From assembly GCA_000708835.1 (NCBI GenBank), contig DF237333.1:26001-90000 (forward strand): DNA of 64,000 bases, given 5' to 3'. Positions within the stretch are counted from its first letter, which is position 1. Every line of letters starts with the position of its first letter. Positions 22,401 to 37,400 of the stretch are shown here, in pieces. The DNA is from Klebsormidium nitens. Its lineage: Eukaryota; Streptophyta; Klebsormidiophyceae; Klebsormidiales; Klebsormidiaceae. The position numbers and the translations under genes are program-made. The notes beneath the pieces are model-generated. The model was not told the origin of the DNA and did not search any database. It saw nothing but the letters and a program-made list of their open reading frames with translations.

Positions 22401-25400
22401 ATTTCTCATCTGAGGGAACTCATGGACTGTTTCGGGACATGAGCCTGTCCGAGTCGAGAAACTCCCGAGTCAAGAAGACGAGCAAAGCAGCCGTTGAGAT
22501 TCGCGATATTCAGCCGGCAAGCGTCACCAATACACATGCCTGGCACGACCATCATACGATGCCAAATCTGCAAACGATCTCGCGCATACTTCAGCCGTCG
22601 CTCACCTCTCCACCATGAGAACGTAGTCCGACCCCGGGCGCCGCGCGCGGCCGCGCGACTGGATGTGGCCGCGCACAGTGGTCGGCAAGTCGAAGCGAAT
22701 CTGCAACACAAGATGTCGAGTTCTGAACCCTGCCAAATTCTTGCAATCACGCGGGCACATCGTTCTGAACAAGGCGCACCTGGGCTCCACCCCGGAGCCA
22801 AACCGGGGCCGGACGTGAGCAAGTTGCTTGGAAAAGTGGGGCGCGCTAGGCCCGGCCAGTTCGAGCCCAGTTTGCTTGCCCGGAGCGAGGTGCTCCAGCT
22901 CTGCCCCGGTTTGACTCCGGTTCGCAGCCAAGACGCCCTGAAACCCATCCCTCGTCTTTGTGACCCTCAAGAAAGCCTGTCCTTAGTCTTGCACGTCCAT
23001 GCAGAAGCAGACGTGTTTTGCAGACTTCACCGCTGTTTCCAAAAGCTGATTGTGGCCCGCATAAACGATATTCACATTGGAGTCTAAAGCAATCGCTTCC
23101 TCACCACGGAGTTGCAGCGCTGGATGTCGAGCCCCTCCTCCGCCACGTCCGTCGCGAAGAGCAGGGACACGTGGCCCGTCTGGAACCGTGCGATGATGCG
23201 CTGCTGCTCGTGGCTGTTCATGCTGCCCGCGCGCACGAGCGCGTCCAGCTGCGCGTCCGTCGGCGCCACGCCCACCTGCGCCTTCACGTTGCGGGACCAC
23301 TGCGAAAGAGATGAGAGGTCTGAAACGACGACGAGAAGAGCACATACGTGCTCCGAAAGTGGAGAGCTTGAGCCTGATGTTCAACTCCGTGATCTTTTGA
23401 GGTTAGAGATGCTGGTTGATACGGATTGCCTTCAGGGGGGCATTGAACAGCAACGAGGAGAATTAGTGCACCTTAAGTAGAGGGCGTGACCTCTGGCTTG
23501 AGATTGCAACTTTGTCAAGTGGACCGTCTTCAAATTAGTCAGGGCTGTTTGACTTTTCCCTCCTGTAACTGTTTTTGTTTCTTTGAGGCGGCGCCTCTGT
23601 CTACGAGGTACTCAGTTTTTGGCCTTCACAAACTAGAGCACCTTGTGAAGAATTGGCTGTACATGCACGCAGAAAGGAGCCGTCTTTAATCCCTGGCGTC
23701 AGACGACAGAACGTCTGAGCCTATGCTCAGACCTTGTGTCTTTCTTGCCACAGGAGAACTCGTCGCGCCCCTAAGAATGTTTGCGTCGTGTGACAATAAC
23801 AAAGGCTTCCCCCGAGCACGTTAACAAATCGGAAAAATCCTGTTGACAAGGCCACGTCCGTAGAACTGCAAGCTCTCGAAGCAGAAGAATATTCTGCCTG
23901 TAGCAAACATGGGGGTTCGGAAGAAGAGCTAGCTTCCATTCGGCCGAGTTTGTGCGGAACAGGCTAGGTCGGGGGACATGCCGTGCCGCATGAAGCTTCC
24001 ACAATATTGTACAATTTTGCAAGGAACCCATCGTCGGACAGGAGAATCCACGTTGGTGAACAAGATCTGGCCATATTTAGAAAGGTATTGGATCATGTGA
24101 CCTTGGAGGGATTATTAATCTGGGCAGGTACGGCGCCAAACGCCTTGTGAGGACGTATTTGGGTTTCAAAAATGCATCCTACTGACGAAAACCGAAGTTG
24201 GATGGAGCACGGCAAAGAGAGTTGTGGTCACGCACTACTTTGAAGTATTCGACTTTGTGATTGACAATTGAGGTACCGAAGAAACTCTATTCAATCCAAC
24301 AATATCGACAACAAGCCATATATTTACCTCGTGAGAGTTCCTATAGTGTATCGAGGACAAAAACTGAACGGCGCGCACGTGACGAGCGACGGTGGCATCA
24401 GATCGCACTCGCCCTCCCTTGGCAACTGCCGTGGACTCTTGCATCTTCATCGCCACCGTTGGATTGAGTTTTCATCTCATACGAACTTCAGAAGGAAAGT
24501 ATATGCAAGTTCCGCCATCGTTTGATTCCTTGAAAGAAAACGAAAAGAGGCAACCGCCACATTAGCCAAAGTGACGGACCCAATGAGCCTAACCCAAATG
24601 GAACTCCCACCTTGCTGTGTCCGGTCAGAGCTGCGGCGCGCAGTCCCCCCATTGACGTCATGGTCGTCAGCAGGTCCGTCAGCACTTGCGCGGTCAGCAC
24701 CCGGCTGACGAACACGATACACTTGGCGCTCTCTGGGCGCTCCTCTTCCCCGGTCACTTCTTCGTCTCCCCCGGGCAGGTCCTGGCTGTCCACCGTCTCA
24801 GAATGGGAGTCCTCGGGGGATCCCCTGGGCGGAGGGGGATCCCCCAAGCCCCCAACGCCCTTGCCCTGATCCGAAGCTTGGTTACTTTCCGGAGCGCCTT
24901 CTGTGACTATTTCTGGGGGGAATTCTGCGGTGCTAGTGGCCCCCCCCGGAGGAAAGGGCGCATCGACGGCTGTGGGTGTCCCCTCGGGCTCGGGCGTAGC
25001 GCGGATCTTGTCCACGTGGCGGCAGAGCGCGGCCCACACGTGGCGGCGATTGCGGAAGTGGTACTTGTTGAGCTGGCGGAGGAGTTGGGCGACCTTGGTG
25101 GAGAGGAGCCCGCCCTCGATCAGCCGCGGCAAGTCGCACTCATCTGCGCCACAAGGATCGAAGTAGGGGATATGTCTCAGAAATGAAAGCAAAGTGTGTA
25201 ACAAATAGCTCAAGGTAAAGCCGACCTCAAGAAAGAGAAGCGACCGTTGTCTTACATGTAAACCAAAGTGAAAAGGAAATCTGCTTTTTGAAACTCGACG
25301 CCACGGCAGTCTCCTGCTCAGAGTAAGTAAGTCCTGAAGAGGTTTCTGGCGCGTCTGAGTTGGCGCCATTGAGCTCACTTCACCGCAGTCTCGAACACAA

Positions 25401-28400
25401 AAAGGACGCAATGATCCTGAGGGCGAACATGTTCTCGGCCGAATTTTCGGGTCCGAACGAAAAGGAAGGGAATGCGCGGCGGACGAAGAAGAGTACGGGG
25501 AGCGGGAACCTCCATCCATTAGGCAGTGAAAAGGTAGAGGACCGAAATCAGCCTCGCTTGAATGCAATACGGGCTGCATCAAAGAAGATAGAGCTGCTTG
25601 TTGAGCGAGCTTTACTTTCAATCAGAATAAATTTCTGCTCTGAAGAAACCTATCCTCGACCGGCTAGCAAGAGGGCTTGCCCAACACCACTGCTGCGACT
25701 CCACAGATATTGGCTTCAGAGTTACAGCCCAACATTCTATTGCGCAGACAAGCACAACAGCTGACGTCATCCACGCCGTTCTGAGCAAATCCAAAAAAGC
25801 AACCAGCGAGAATACAGCGCGAACATAAGGGCCGGCTATGGGAGCCTTTCAGGTTGAATCCGACGTATTATCGTACAAGCGCGTGGACATGAGAACCCTT
25901 ACACAGGACTTCATAGCATGAGAAGAAAAGCACAGAATACCTTGCCGGGATGATTCCGAAGTTAGTAGACGGGGAGGCGATTCGACTGCCTCCCTGCTGG
26001 AGGCCACCTCAAGCAGTGACGTCAAAGGACGCAACGTGCGACCTGAAGAGTGTTCCCAATAATCTAACAAAGTGCTTTGGAAACAGCTCTGAAAACCTTT
26101 GGAAACAGCCCTGAAAACCCAATCTTGTGCATCATACGAGGTCATCGAACATTAAAAGACGAGGCCGTTTGAGCAACCTTCAGAGTGTCTACGGGCAAAA
26201 TATAGAGTAAAAGCTACTATGAGCATGTTAAAGTTGGCAAATACATGCGGCTAAGTGCCGTGACAGTGTGGACGGTTTTCTTGCAACGGAAAAGACATGA
26301 AACGCACAAGAGACTTCGGATCGACAAGTGTGCGGTTATCAGCCAGTCTTTTCTGTGTGACTGGTTGGTTCGTCGTGCCCGACATGAGGTGCCTCGCGAT
26401 CGACCTTGAACTCAATTTTCTACCTCGTTTCTCTAAAGGAAGATTTTGAGGGGCTGCAGGTCACCCGGGAAGTAACCAACATGGCTTCGGATAGCTAGGA
26501 CAGACCCGTCGTGAGCCCAGAACTTCTGAGCCCAGTCACAGCGTCGTCAGAGCCGCTGTCTCGCCACAAGGGCCAGAATGTCGGTGCTAAAAGAGGTTCA
26601 TAAACGACACATGAGCTGTAAAGCTGCAAAATTGGATATCGTCTTGCGGCCACAAGCACTGGGTCACTTCAAGAAGAGAACCCGAAAGGAGTGGATAGAT
26701 GGCGATCAGAAGAAACACTGAGGGGCAATATTTTTCTGTGCCGTTTTCACTGCCATTTCGTAGGGGTCCAACGACAGGTCAGCTTCTAGCAACACGCCAC
26801 GAGTCTCGCACGAATTGCACAAGCACAAGCCCTCTGTGACCACTTCGCCTCGTCATGCTTCTCAAAACGTCGCTCCAGATTCATGATGCTAGAAGGCGCC
26901 GGCCAAGTTTACCAGCCACAATGATCCTTACAATGATCCGTACACCGAACGTCCTATTTCCCTTCACAGTCAAAGCACACTTCCAGCATATGAGACCGGC
27001 GGTCTCAAAGATGTTCGGAGGACCGCAACGTTTTCGTGAATCCAAGAGAAAGCCCGCTGCAGCCTAGAAGCCCAACTAGAAGGGGAGGTCTGAATAGGGC
27101 CATTTTGATTCTGCTATTGGCCTACTGATGGGAAGTCTACTTTTTTCCTGCCAGCAATACAACGAGTACTGAATCCCTGCGACAGCAAAGGTGAAGCATC
27201 CGAGCCCATTCTCGAACTAGATGAGCTTTAAAGCTCGGGCAAATGCTCTTCACTGCCCAACAAACAGCTTCGCTCATCTAAAACGCGTTTAAGAAAAGGC
27301 AGGTAACGTCAGCAAGTACTCTATTTAGACAGGAGCTTGCTGTTCCCAGTCTTGTGTATAGGAAGCAAGCAATGGATAGCGTTTTGCGCTATAATTGAGA
27401 GTAGTGATCCACTCACCGCTGTCAACAACATGGGCATAAAGATCGACAGACCTTGAGACGGCAATATCGGACCCGATTGGTTGAAGAACTTAAAACACGA
27501 CGTGTCCCACGAAAAAAATCAGACCTCCATTCTTTTCGCAGCTTTAGCCCTGGCGCACGGCAAGTGGACCGTCGCTCAATCCGTTTGCTTGTAATCTTGT
27601 GAGCAAACGAAGCAGGCACGTAAAGCATTGCTGTTAAGGGAGTCGCAAGATTGCAATTCAAAACTGCCCGCTTCAATAGGCAGCAGGCAGCAGCACAGCC
27701 ACACGTTTAGAAGCTTGCTTCAAAAACCCTATGATCCGACGGCTCCGACAGGGCCTATGAGATGTCTTCTAGTTCCGGGCTGGTTTGGACGGTGCAAAAG
27801 CGTGGCGTCTCGACCTGGAATTGGAGTCTGTTCTGAAACTCAGGTCGGTTTTGAACATACGTTACCGCGATCGTAGCCACGTGCAGCAGAAGCAGCCCAG
27901 CAGAGACCGGGACACATATCCGAATACGACGAGATGAAAAAGAAAAAGAGAATCCCAAGCGCTTTTGGGACTCCCTGGAAGTGTGCAACCCGGGAAGAAA
28001 CAGCATCGGAGCTCCATGACACGAGACAACGACGAACGGCACCTTCCGCTGACAGAAAGAGCGCTCTTTGCGATGATCAAGTACGTGCATAAGGGCACGC
28101 TCAATGAGCGCCAGCCCTTTTTTCCATCTTCTGATCAATCCTCCTCTAAGCCCTAGAATGAATCAAGTGTTTTCCAAACATGCTACTTCCAAGCCGTTTC
28201 AACTTCGCATGAGAACTAGCGGCGAAGGCCTCAGCAAAAGAAAACCAAAGGTCGCTAGAGTATTCAAGACCCAGTAACCACGTCACAGTGCCCCGGTGCC
28301 CAAGCATAGAGTCTCGTCTTGCTGAGCAGACAGTCGCAAAAAACACACTAATGGAGCGCAAGCTTGTGACGCATCTGCAAGACGAAACTGGCCCTCTGAG

Positions 28401-31400
28401 ACAGCTCAAACTGCTAACGCACTGAGTGGCAAGGGGAACATTCCGGTAAGGGGAAAGACGCACACATCTGGGAAGGAGTATTTCGGCAGAGCGCAGTCCG
28501 TGGACAAGTGAAGAGGAGGTCTTTGAGAGTGATTCGGAGGGGGTATTAACCAAGAGGCAGGAGCTACAACTTGAGTCTACAGCCGTACAGGACGTACCTC
28601 CTGGAGTGGCACCAAAGAAAAAACACTTCGACGCCGGTGCTTTAGGAACTAAGCAGAAAAGCTCGATACAGGTGTCTACGCGGCCTTGGAAGACACGGTT
28701 TTTCAGAGCATAGTTGCGTACCTCCTCTCCTCCAAGGGCGAGTGCGCTGTTTGAAGCATGAGGGATGATCACAAATCCACCCAGCAAGCAATCCAAAATC
28801 ACTGCTGAGTACAAATTGCGGCGAGGAAAGTCTGAGAAGGACCGAGCCGACTGGACGTCGAGACTCGATCAGGAATAACAACCGGAAGAAGTTGTGCTGT
28901 CTGAAATCAGATCAAGATTGGAGGCGTCGGACGAGGCTGCTTTGTTTCCCCACCTCTCTTGGCTCTGCTCGGATCAGGCTACTTTCTTGCCCGCGACAAT
29001 ATCACTACTAGTCGCCATGCTAATATAAGAGAAACGATTCCAAAGCGACAGCATTGAATGAGAACCAAACAGACCAAGTTCCGAACCGCAATTTTGCGAT
29101 TGGACGTAAGCAATTTCCAGGAGCACCCACGGTCTATGACGGAGTAAGAAACATCGACTACTCTTCTTACGCCTCGATCTTCTGAGGCATGTTAGGTATT
29201 CTTTTAATCTATGCAGCACTTTCAGCGTATCTGGATTGCTGTAGGGACAAGCGGCGGGGGCTCGGTATCCAGGGAAATGGAAAAGAAAGCCTGTGAGCCT
29301 TGGAGGCTCACTCAATGAGACACATCACGGCCGCCCAATTCTGTCATTTGCACAGGCTTAACGATTCGGATTTGGTGGTTTCGGGCCCCTTCGAGCAACG
29401 GTCCTCGTCACTACGGTCTCCATTCAAATGGAGAGCTGACCATGTCAGCCCGTGCCGAAGCAAGTCCCATGAAACGGCTGTCTCCAAAACTATCCTGAAA
29501 CAATGTGAACCACCCGTTGCCTAACAAGGTAGGGGCTTGCACAATCGACAATCTGGGCACAAGAGTCCCACATGGCACGATAACCATTACAAGCTTCACG
29601 GTCGGCCCAAGAAGAGCCGGTTCTCAACAGAGCTTGGCCGAAGCCCTAAGTTAGTCGCTATCCAGGTTGCTTCGCAAGCATTTACTAGTACTAGCAAAAA
29701 TAGGAAACGCAAGTTCTCAAATCTGCTAATTTCGTTCCTCTGAAATGAGGGCCGGTTCAAGGTGTCCATGCGCCCATTAAAATGACCGGCATAAGAAACA
29801 AGAAAGAAAGGAGCGTAGAGATACATAAGCCCAATCCGGCCAACTGACTGCACAGGTGTTCGAGCACGCCAGGAAGGTTTTGAGCACCATCTGATTCCCA
29901 CTGTTTCATCCCTGAGATCGGGATCAGACTGTATCAGATCTCTTCATATAACTGAAATGGTTGACCCACTTTCCCAGTCTAGGGTCAGTTGGTACGTAGC
30001 CGAGAGTCAACATCCGATCAGATCATGATAAGGCTTTGCGTCTGGATGCCGCCGATGATACTTGGACAAAACATAACCAACGAGATACGGCTGTGTGACT
30101 AGTGGGTGCGACATGGAGTGGTGAGCAAACAGCTCATTAGTGCACTAATCACGGCCGTCTCCAGAAAGGAAAGACGTAGACTACGTAAGGCTCAATACGT
30201 GACGTCGACTAAAACCAGCTTTTGATGGATTCGTGGACATCCCCATTGCGAAAGTGAGCTTTCGATTGCTTGGGCCTTGGGCAGCCAAAAGGATCAAGAG
30301 AGTCCTTAACGTAAGAGAATTACTCAAGGCTTCAAAACCAGATAACTCCAAGAAGTGGGCCGAAAAGCCCACTAAGTACCGTTGTCATTACCGTGTAGAA
30401 TTGCCGTCCAAGCACTCGGAAAATATGACTAAAACACGGCCGATAAAGAGCTTTTCTGAGTAAAGGCTCTCAAAAGAACGTTTTTTTGAAGGAAAACTGA
30501 TTCCGGAATAGACGTCCAGCAACCACTTCTTTGCTGCCGGTTTTCAGTTACCATGCCCTGGTCAAGGATGGTGCCCTGAGAAGGCAGACACCTGGCTAAT
30601 GCTTTTTGCAGACGTGCTGTAGCTTATGCTTGTCAGGAATCAGAATTTGCGAAGACCAGCTTCAAGCTCTACGGGAAAGAGAAGCAGATTTCAGCAGAGC
30701 TCTAGAAAGGACATGCTTGTACCGACAGGCCTGGTGGGAGCCAACTGTATCGAGTTACGATATGGAAGCCAATTTCACGACTAGACGTCTGCTTAAGGCG
30801 ACAATCCTGGAACGTCCTGCAATTCAGTATGGATTTGGCAGGTTTGACCGGTAAGGACTCGAAAAACGCCGACGCTCATCCTGTTTGAGCGCAACCCTCG
30901 ACATCTCATTGCACATTGTTGAGTGTGGAACCCGAGAAACCTTCAAGCCCCAAGCCTTATAATTGCAACGTATTGAGAAACCCTTCTTGAAACTCAAAGC
31001 TTAAGCTAGAGTTGTCGTGAGGAGAAAGTGGGCGGCTGTTGTGGGTCCGCTTCTCATTTCGAAAAAGGATACCAAAGCTATTGCGGGGTTCAGGGCATCA
31101 AGCTGGCTGCATAAAAACTAGCGGTACTTTGGGCTCAAAATATGGAAGGATTATGCTTGGGCCACTCGGGCCCAGCCCATGGTTCTTCACGGCCGTTTTT
31201 TGCGGGTCAAAAGTTTTACACACCACGTACCGCAATTCCTGTGGACCTAAGCATTGGCCTTTTCGGAGAATGGGGTTCGAAATGGATGGAGTAAATCCAA
31301 TGTCGGCCAACTGACGGTACTCTTGGTGTTCTCGAGCTTGGTTAAGGCGTGCTTGGTAACCAAGCATCTTATCAGAAAAGCGCGGATACGTTCAGAAAGA

Positions 31401-34400
31401 TATGGGGCAAGTTTAAGTGATTTGCGGCGAACGTAGTCAGATTTGTTGGCTCGGAGTTTTTCACATGCATCACCTCTGAGCTCGAAAGTCTCAATAGGCC
31501 CGGTTCATATTTGCCGCTATCTATTTCATAAAGGAAAATGAATGGTCTACACAACAACCTGGAACCAGAACATGGAGAATCGTCTTCGAAAATCGTGCCG
31601 CCGCAGGATGAACTCGCTTAGCGCACTGGTCGAATGTAGGAGGAGGCGCTTTCAGCGGATAGCTTTGGGCTGTACTTTCTCAGACCTAAGGCATTACGGT
31701 CTCAGGATTATATCGAAACATCCTGACAAGAAGGACTATGCGTGTCCGGAGACACTCACTGTAAAATGCTCTCTGAGCAAGAAAACCAGTAAGCCCCTCA
31801 AACCCATTTGAATTTGACGCATCTGTACATGATATTCTTTGAAAGACAGCAAGTGTGCCCGCTCAGGCAAAATAACCAGAAGATCCACGGCATAAGGTTC
31901 TAATTCAACAGGACGACTTTCCGTGTGCATATGTCCAATCTTCTGCCCAGTCGAAGGGCTGCAGGGAACTTGATTCGCAATGCTCTCGTACCAAGACGCA
32001 GATGACTTTGAATTGCGCCTCTTAAGATGAACCTCACCCACAGCTCACTACCCCGGCAATACTGACAGTTATGTCAGCTTCGCCCAAATAATCTTTGCTA
32101 CCATCGGTCGACCGGTGATGAAAAGTAAAAGAGGTCGATTGGTGCTTTCGAAAGCGAAGCAATATGCTAGGGAGTTAAGGTGTTGTACAGAGATCTCTAA
32201 ACCTGCAGAAAATGATTCTTGGGAGACGCATCCAAGAGAAAACTTTCGAGAGGGGCTTTTGCGTCTGTTGAACGGGTAGAAATTTGCTGGCCACCGGACT
32301 CTACGATTGCAAAGCTGACGTCAGCTGAGCTGGCATAGAATGCAAAACCGGAATCCACAATCAAGGTCACGTACAAAGCCGTTACTCTGCGACTTGAGGA
32401 ATTTTCTCTAGAAGCTACGTAGGACGATTGTCAACGAAGGCGTCGCCATTGGTAAGACATACTCTTTCGTTGAGCTGAAAAGCTCGTCAGCGGCTTCTCA
32501 TGGCCCTGTCAGCGGCAACTCAGCACAAATTCGAAACAACCTCCATTCAAGGAGACCAATTTACTCGAAGTAAGCTTGAGACGCCAAGCCCAACAGAGCC
32601 GACTCCGGTGTCGGGATAGGCCGTCGACAGTAAAGGGCATCTATATACGGTGAGCAGTGGTTTTGTTGAGGAAGATGGATTTCGGACACATGGGCAAACG
32701 TGAAAGGGAACGGTGAGAACTGTTTGAGTCGAAGGCACCATCTGCATCCACTGCTTCATCCCTGAGCCACGGATCAGACCGTTTCCGCTTTTCTCAATTT
32801 CAAAGCAACCGCGTCTTTTCTTTGGGCACAGGAAACTTTTGAAAAGTGCGTTGTGCTTCTTCAGCGGAGTGAATCTGCGACGACCAGAAGCAAACACACG
32901 GATCTTGAGAAGCGTTCTGGCAAGCTTTCAATTTCGTGCTTCAAGCAGGGGCTTTCAGAAGCTGTGCAAAAAACAGAACGGTCTGAAGGCCGGAAACTTG
33001 CATGGCAAATTCGCTCAAACAAATCCTGGGCTCCCCTCATGGGCAGGTTCGAAAGAAAAGCAAGTGGGTTCTCACACGAAGGCTTTCGTGGCTTTGCCGC
33101 TCTCAAGATGCACTCAACAAGCTCAGCGTAATTCTCATGAAACGAAATGGAGAAGACGATCTTAACGATGCCCTCGAACATTTCAAACGACCAATATTCC
33201 AACAGAAAAGCTTTTCGGGCGCTCCATGTACTTTCACTCGAAACCCAGTTCAAAAATGGTCTTCCTTTTGGCTCAGAACCGACCGGGAGGTTGAGCGACA
33301 GAGAAAGCCCATGCTGCCTGACGCTGGATCATTGCCAGTTACTTTCGTCGTGGTCAAAACGTGATATTCACAACTACTAGTAGCAAGTAAGATTTTTTTG
33401 CCAGCTGTACCTGTCCGAGCTTTGTCTGATTCATTCTTCATCAAAGAAGACAGGTGGCAGCGCCAACATGTGGCTTACAACACATTTCCATCAGACATCT
33501 TTAAGCCCCTTCGAAGCTTTCAGAGCGAGCAACCGTGACAGCCGCAAAGTAGTAGCTCGTAAAGGACGTTCCGCTTCCGTCACGACACATTTGTTTTTAA
33601 TACGACTATATCACTGCATATAAGGGCGTCAGAACCGCGCCGCGCCTGCTTTGACCTCGGAAGGTCGACGGTGGGCGCTTCGTTCCCTTCGACAGGGTCT
33701 TCCGGGAAACGCCAGATACAGAACGCCTTGAGAGGAAGCGCGCACAGTAAAGGAAGTAGATGTGGAGCTTCTAGAACTCTCTAGCTACTTCGATGTGACT
33801 GGCGTCTTGTATCAAAAGAACGCGGATGACATCCACGAGTCACCAGGAAACACGTTCCGGTGGAGACGACGGGAGAGCGAGGCAGGTCTTGACAATGTTT
33901 TGGGACATGTCGCAACGTCCTGATTGACCGTTTTGTAAGGCACACCTGCATCTGGTTTTCTTGATCACTAAAGCCGATTCTGTCTGTTGGTTGAACCGCT
34001 GCCCGACCAGACTCAAAAAAGGGCTTTCATGCTTTTATGGAGCTTGCAATACTAGACTCTATGCAGCAGGAGTCGCAATTGTGTGGAGCTCCCTGCATTA
34101 TACTTTCTATAATTCTGAAAGCAGGCTTTAAGACACGAAAGCCGCGTGAGCGAGAAAGCTCAGGTACGTGGCCGGTTTCACCATTGCCTTGGCAGCCCAT
34201 TGGGAAAAGAAGGATAGCGATATCTCAGCAAGCGACACCACCGCATGCAGGAACTCGCAAGATTTGGCTCTCTTACCGACAGGTTTGTTTGAGAAGGAAC
34301 TATTGTATCACCAGCACTGGCTGTTTCTCAAATCCCTTCCTTCTTCTGATAACTCGCAACGTTGCTGCTGGCGATGTTACAACCATTGCGAGCACATGAA

Positions 34401-37400
34401 ATATTCCGGGAAAAAGTGGTTGTATTCAGGAAACTGTCGGTAGCTCCACATTCCGGCAATCAAGCATGCACGAGCGCACTGAGACGCCGAGTCCAGCAGC
34501 GGACTCGTCATACACAAACATCAAAACCGTGCAAATCGGAAGCACCATTTTCTCTTCAACTGAAGGCTTTGCAACACGTGTCAACGCACCGAAGCAGCCA
34601 CTGTCTTGAGGGCTGGTCGGCGCACGAATCGAGGCCTGACGTCATTTACTTGATTATGAGACGAGTATCTACTCCCTTCTCAACGGAAGAGTATGAAAGT
34701 GCTCAACCGAGTAAAAGCGAACACATGGCATCAGTCGAGGTGGCAGCAGTCTTATGAGACTGCAAAAATCCAGAGAAGAGTCTCTGTCATAAGCAATTGA
34801 AAGGCGAGCTTAAGCAAACTTTTTATGACGGCATCAGAATGCCTCAAAATGCTCTTGAGCACAACGCTTAACAAGCTCATGGTCAACATTGCCGCCTTAA
34901 AACACAAGCAGTCCGAGTACAGGGGCAGCTAAAAATAGTTCCTAAAAGCATCCTCGCTCTTACAAACGAGGACTTGACGCACCTTTGAGTCCGCAAACAT
35001 GCAACCCACTCCTAGTGACGGCACCCAAGCCGTTGGATACGCCTTAAATTGAAAGGATACTGCTTAACCAAGTATTGACTCAGGACCGATTGGCTTCTCA
35101 TCCGGAGGCTATTGTGAACGAAGTTGTTCAAGTGTGATCCAGCCGCTTCAAGGCTGAAATTTGTTTTAAGGACTGAAGTAAGCAAGGGAAGCCTACATTA
35201 AGTCCGCGACAAGCTCCCATCGGGCTCTCGCTATGTTGGGAGGCGAAAGGAAGGAAGCAAGGACGCTTGAAAAGCCACGACATTATCGCCTTCGCTTCTT
35301 GTAAGCATCCGACTTTAGCCGCTACTGCGTGAAGTGGATAGACAAGCTTAATGAAGGTCTTTTTAAGGTGCTCGATTCGCGACAAGCTACCGTTCCGATC
35401 GACCCGACAGCCTACTGGTCTTTGACATCTTGATAGCGGAACCAGGTTGCGGAAGCCAGGATATTCACATAAAATCTGGATTCATTTTCGCAGAAAGAAA
35501 GCCAGCTTGTGAACACGCATCTGGCTGCTGGTAAAAATAGGCTAGAGGTAAAACGCTGGGCAGTCTGCTCAAGCAGCGCCCTGATTCGTTTCGGGTAAAG
35601 GAGAGGCATCAAGATTAGAGTCAATTTCATGGCTGAGTTCGAGTGCTCAGTAGTAGCTTTATCCCTGCCCGACAGCGAAGAGTGGGGAATCTAGAAGATC
35701 AACCGGAGGGGTTTTCCAACACTCAGCGGCACAGATCAAAAGACAGAGCGTTCAACTTTGACGGTGCGAAGATTTGCTGAGTCCATGACCGAAACGGGAT
35801 CAAACGATGCAGTCTGGCAGGCAAGAAATATATGGACTTGGGCAATTTTGGGCTGTCGCGCAAGCGGATCAGAAAAGAAACAAATGAGACCACACGTGTT
35901 CGCAGCCCTTTGAAACTTGCTAACAAGGGCATCAGCGCAATACACTGATGAAGACTGAGATTTGAAGCTCAGAGGATGGTTTTCATTGCCCCTAAAAAAG
36001 CAGAAAATTTTGCATGAGCATTAGCTCTTTTAAAAGCTTGCTACCATGATGGATAGCAAGTGCGAAAGACGCACCCTTTTTATAGACAAAGTCTGTCTTT
36101 CAAAGTAGGTCGCAGAAATGCCCTCCAAAAAGCCCCGAGCCCCGCGCCTTCCGGCGCGCGACAACCACGACAGATTTGCTCAAGGTTTGGTCAAAGTTGC
36201 GCTTCCCTTCGACGTCCAAATTACCCTGTGATACCAGACCTTCAAAACCTATTACTCGCGCTCACAGGCTTCGAAAACACCTCCAAACTCGAAAACCTAC
36301 GCGCGCGCGCACCTTCTTGGAGCTCGCTCGCGTCGCACTCCAGAAGCGTCCGCGCGTGGCCCAGGAACCAGCGCTGGACCGCGCGCTCGTGCCGCGCCCG
36401 CCCGACGTCCAAACCCGCAAACACCAGCGCGTCCGCGGCCGCCTCCTCCGACAGCTGCGCCAGAAGCCGCTCCGTCGCCTAAGAAGATAGTAAAAAGGGG
36501 TTGATTGTGTCAACCGGGTATACTATTTGATTCGAGAGAGCGAATGGACGGGACCAGAAAGAAGCGAGCTGCGTGGTGCAGACGACGGGCGGAAGCATGT
36601 CTCCAAAACTTGCTGTAGGAACGGCCCGTTGTTTTATCTCGTCCGACCTCAGGGGTGAAAGCTGGGATATTGAGTAGCGGTGCGTCGAGAAGGAAACTTT
36701 TAGTGTAAGCAAAAGATACTCACTTGGATTCAGCTCATCATGCCCGCTGAGAATATGAAACCGCAGACCATCCTGGCACACGTGCAAGGATGGTTTGCCA
36801 ATTTTTAAGGAAAATTAAGGTTTCCTGCACTTAAAATCCCCACGCCCCTCTCCTCAAAGAGCGAAAACGCAATCCACCTCCTTGTAAGACGCTCTCAAAC
36901 CATACGGATGGACACCTGTGACTCCTACCTTGAAGGCGCAAAATTGCCCCAGCTCCTCCCACGTGTGCTTCACCCGCGTCAGCAGCCTTGCCGCCAGCTT
37001 TCCGGCTTCCGCTCCGATCGGTTCCGCTCCGCCCCACACGGCATTGCAGCTACTCTCGTCCGGCTTTTCGTCCCCATCTCCATTTTCCGCACCACCTTTC
37101 CGCTTCTCAGCCGCAAACTTTGTTCCGTCTGTCCGATCGGCTTCCCCGACGACTTCGGTGATCGCCCGCCTCGTGACTGCTTCTGGGTTAGCCGGTACCT
37201 CCGCCGCTTTGACCGCTTCGTCACTTTGTCCGTCAGTTCTGGCCCCATCCACGGATCCGGAACACTCAGCACTTTCTTGCTCTTCCGGCTTGGCTGCCTC
37301 CTTCTGCATACTACCTTCGTCACCTCCTTTCGCAGCGGCTTCCATTCCGGTCGCTTTCCCGGGTTCCGCCGCTTTCCCGCCCACTTCATCCCCGTCTTTC

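Noticed and set aside
28146-28814. 222-codon open frame on the minus strand within the large DCL intron
   Set aside because: Cys/Ser-rich composition, no motif, and it opposes an equally open acidic frame on the plus strand; it looks like a chance frame or a decayed repeat.
25144-36312. A retrotransposon or DNA transposon inside the large intron
   Set aside because: Only short related segments were seen; no polymerase, integrase, transposase motif, long terminal repeats or paired ends could be identified by eye.
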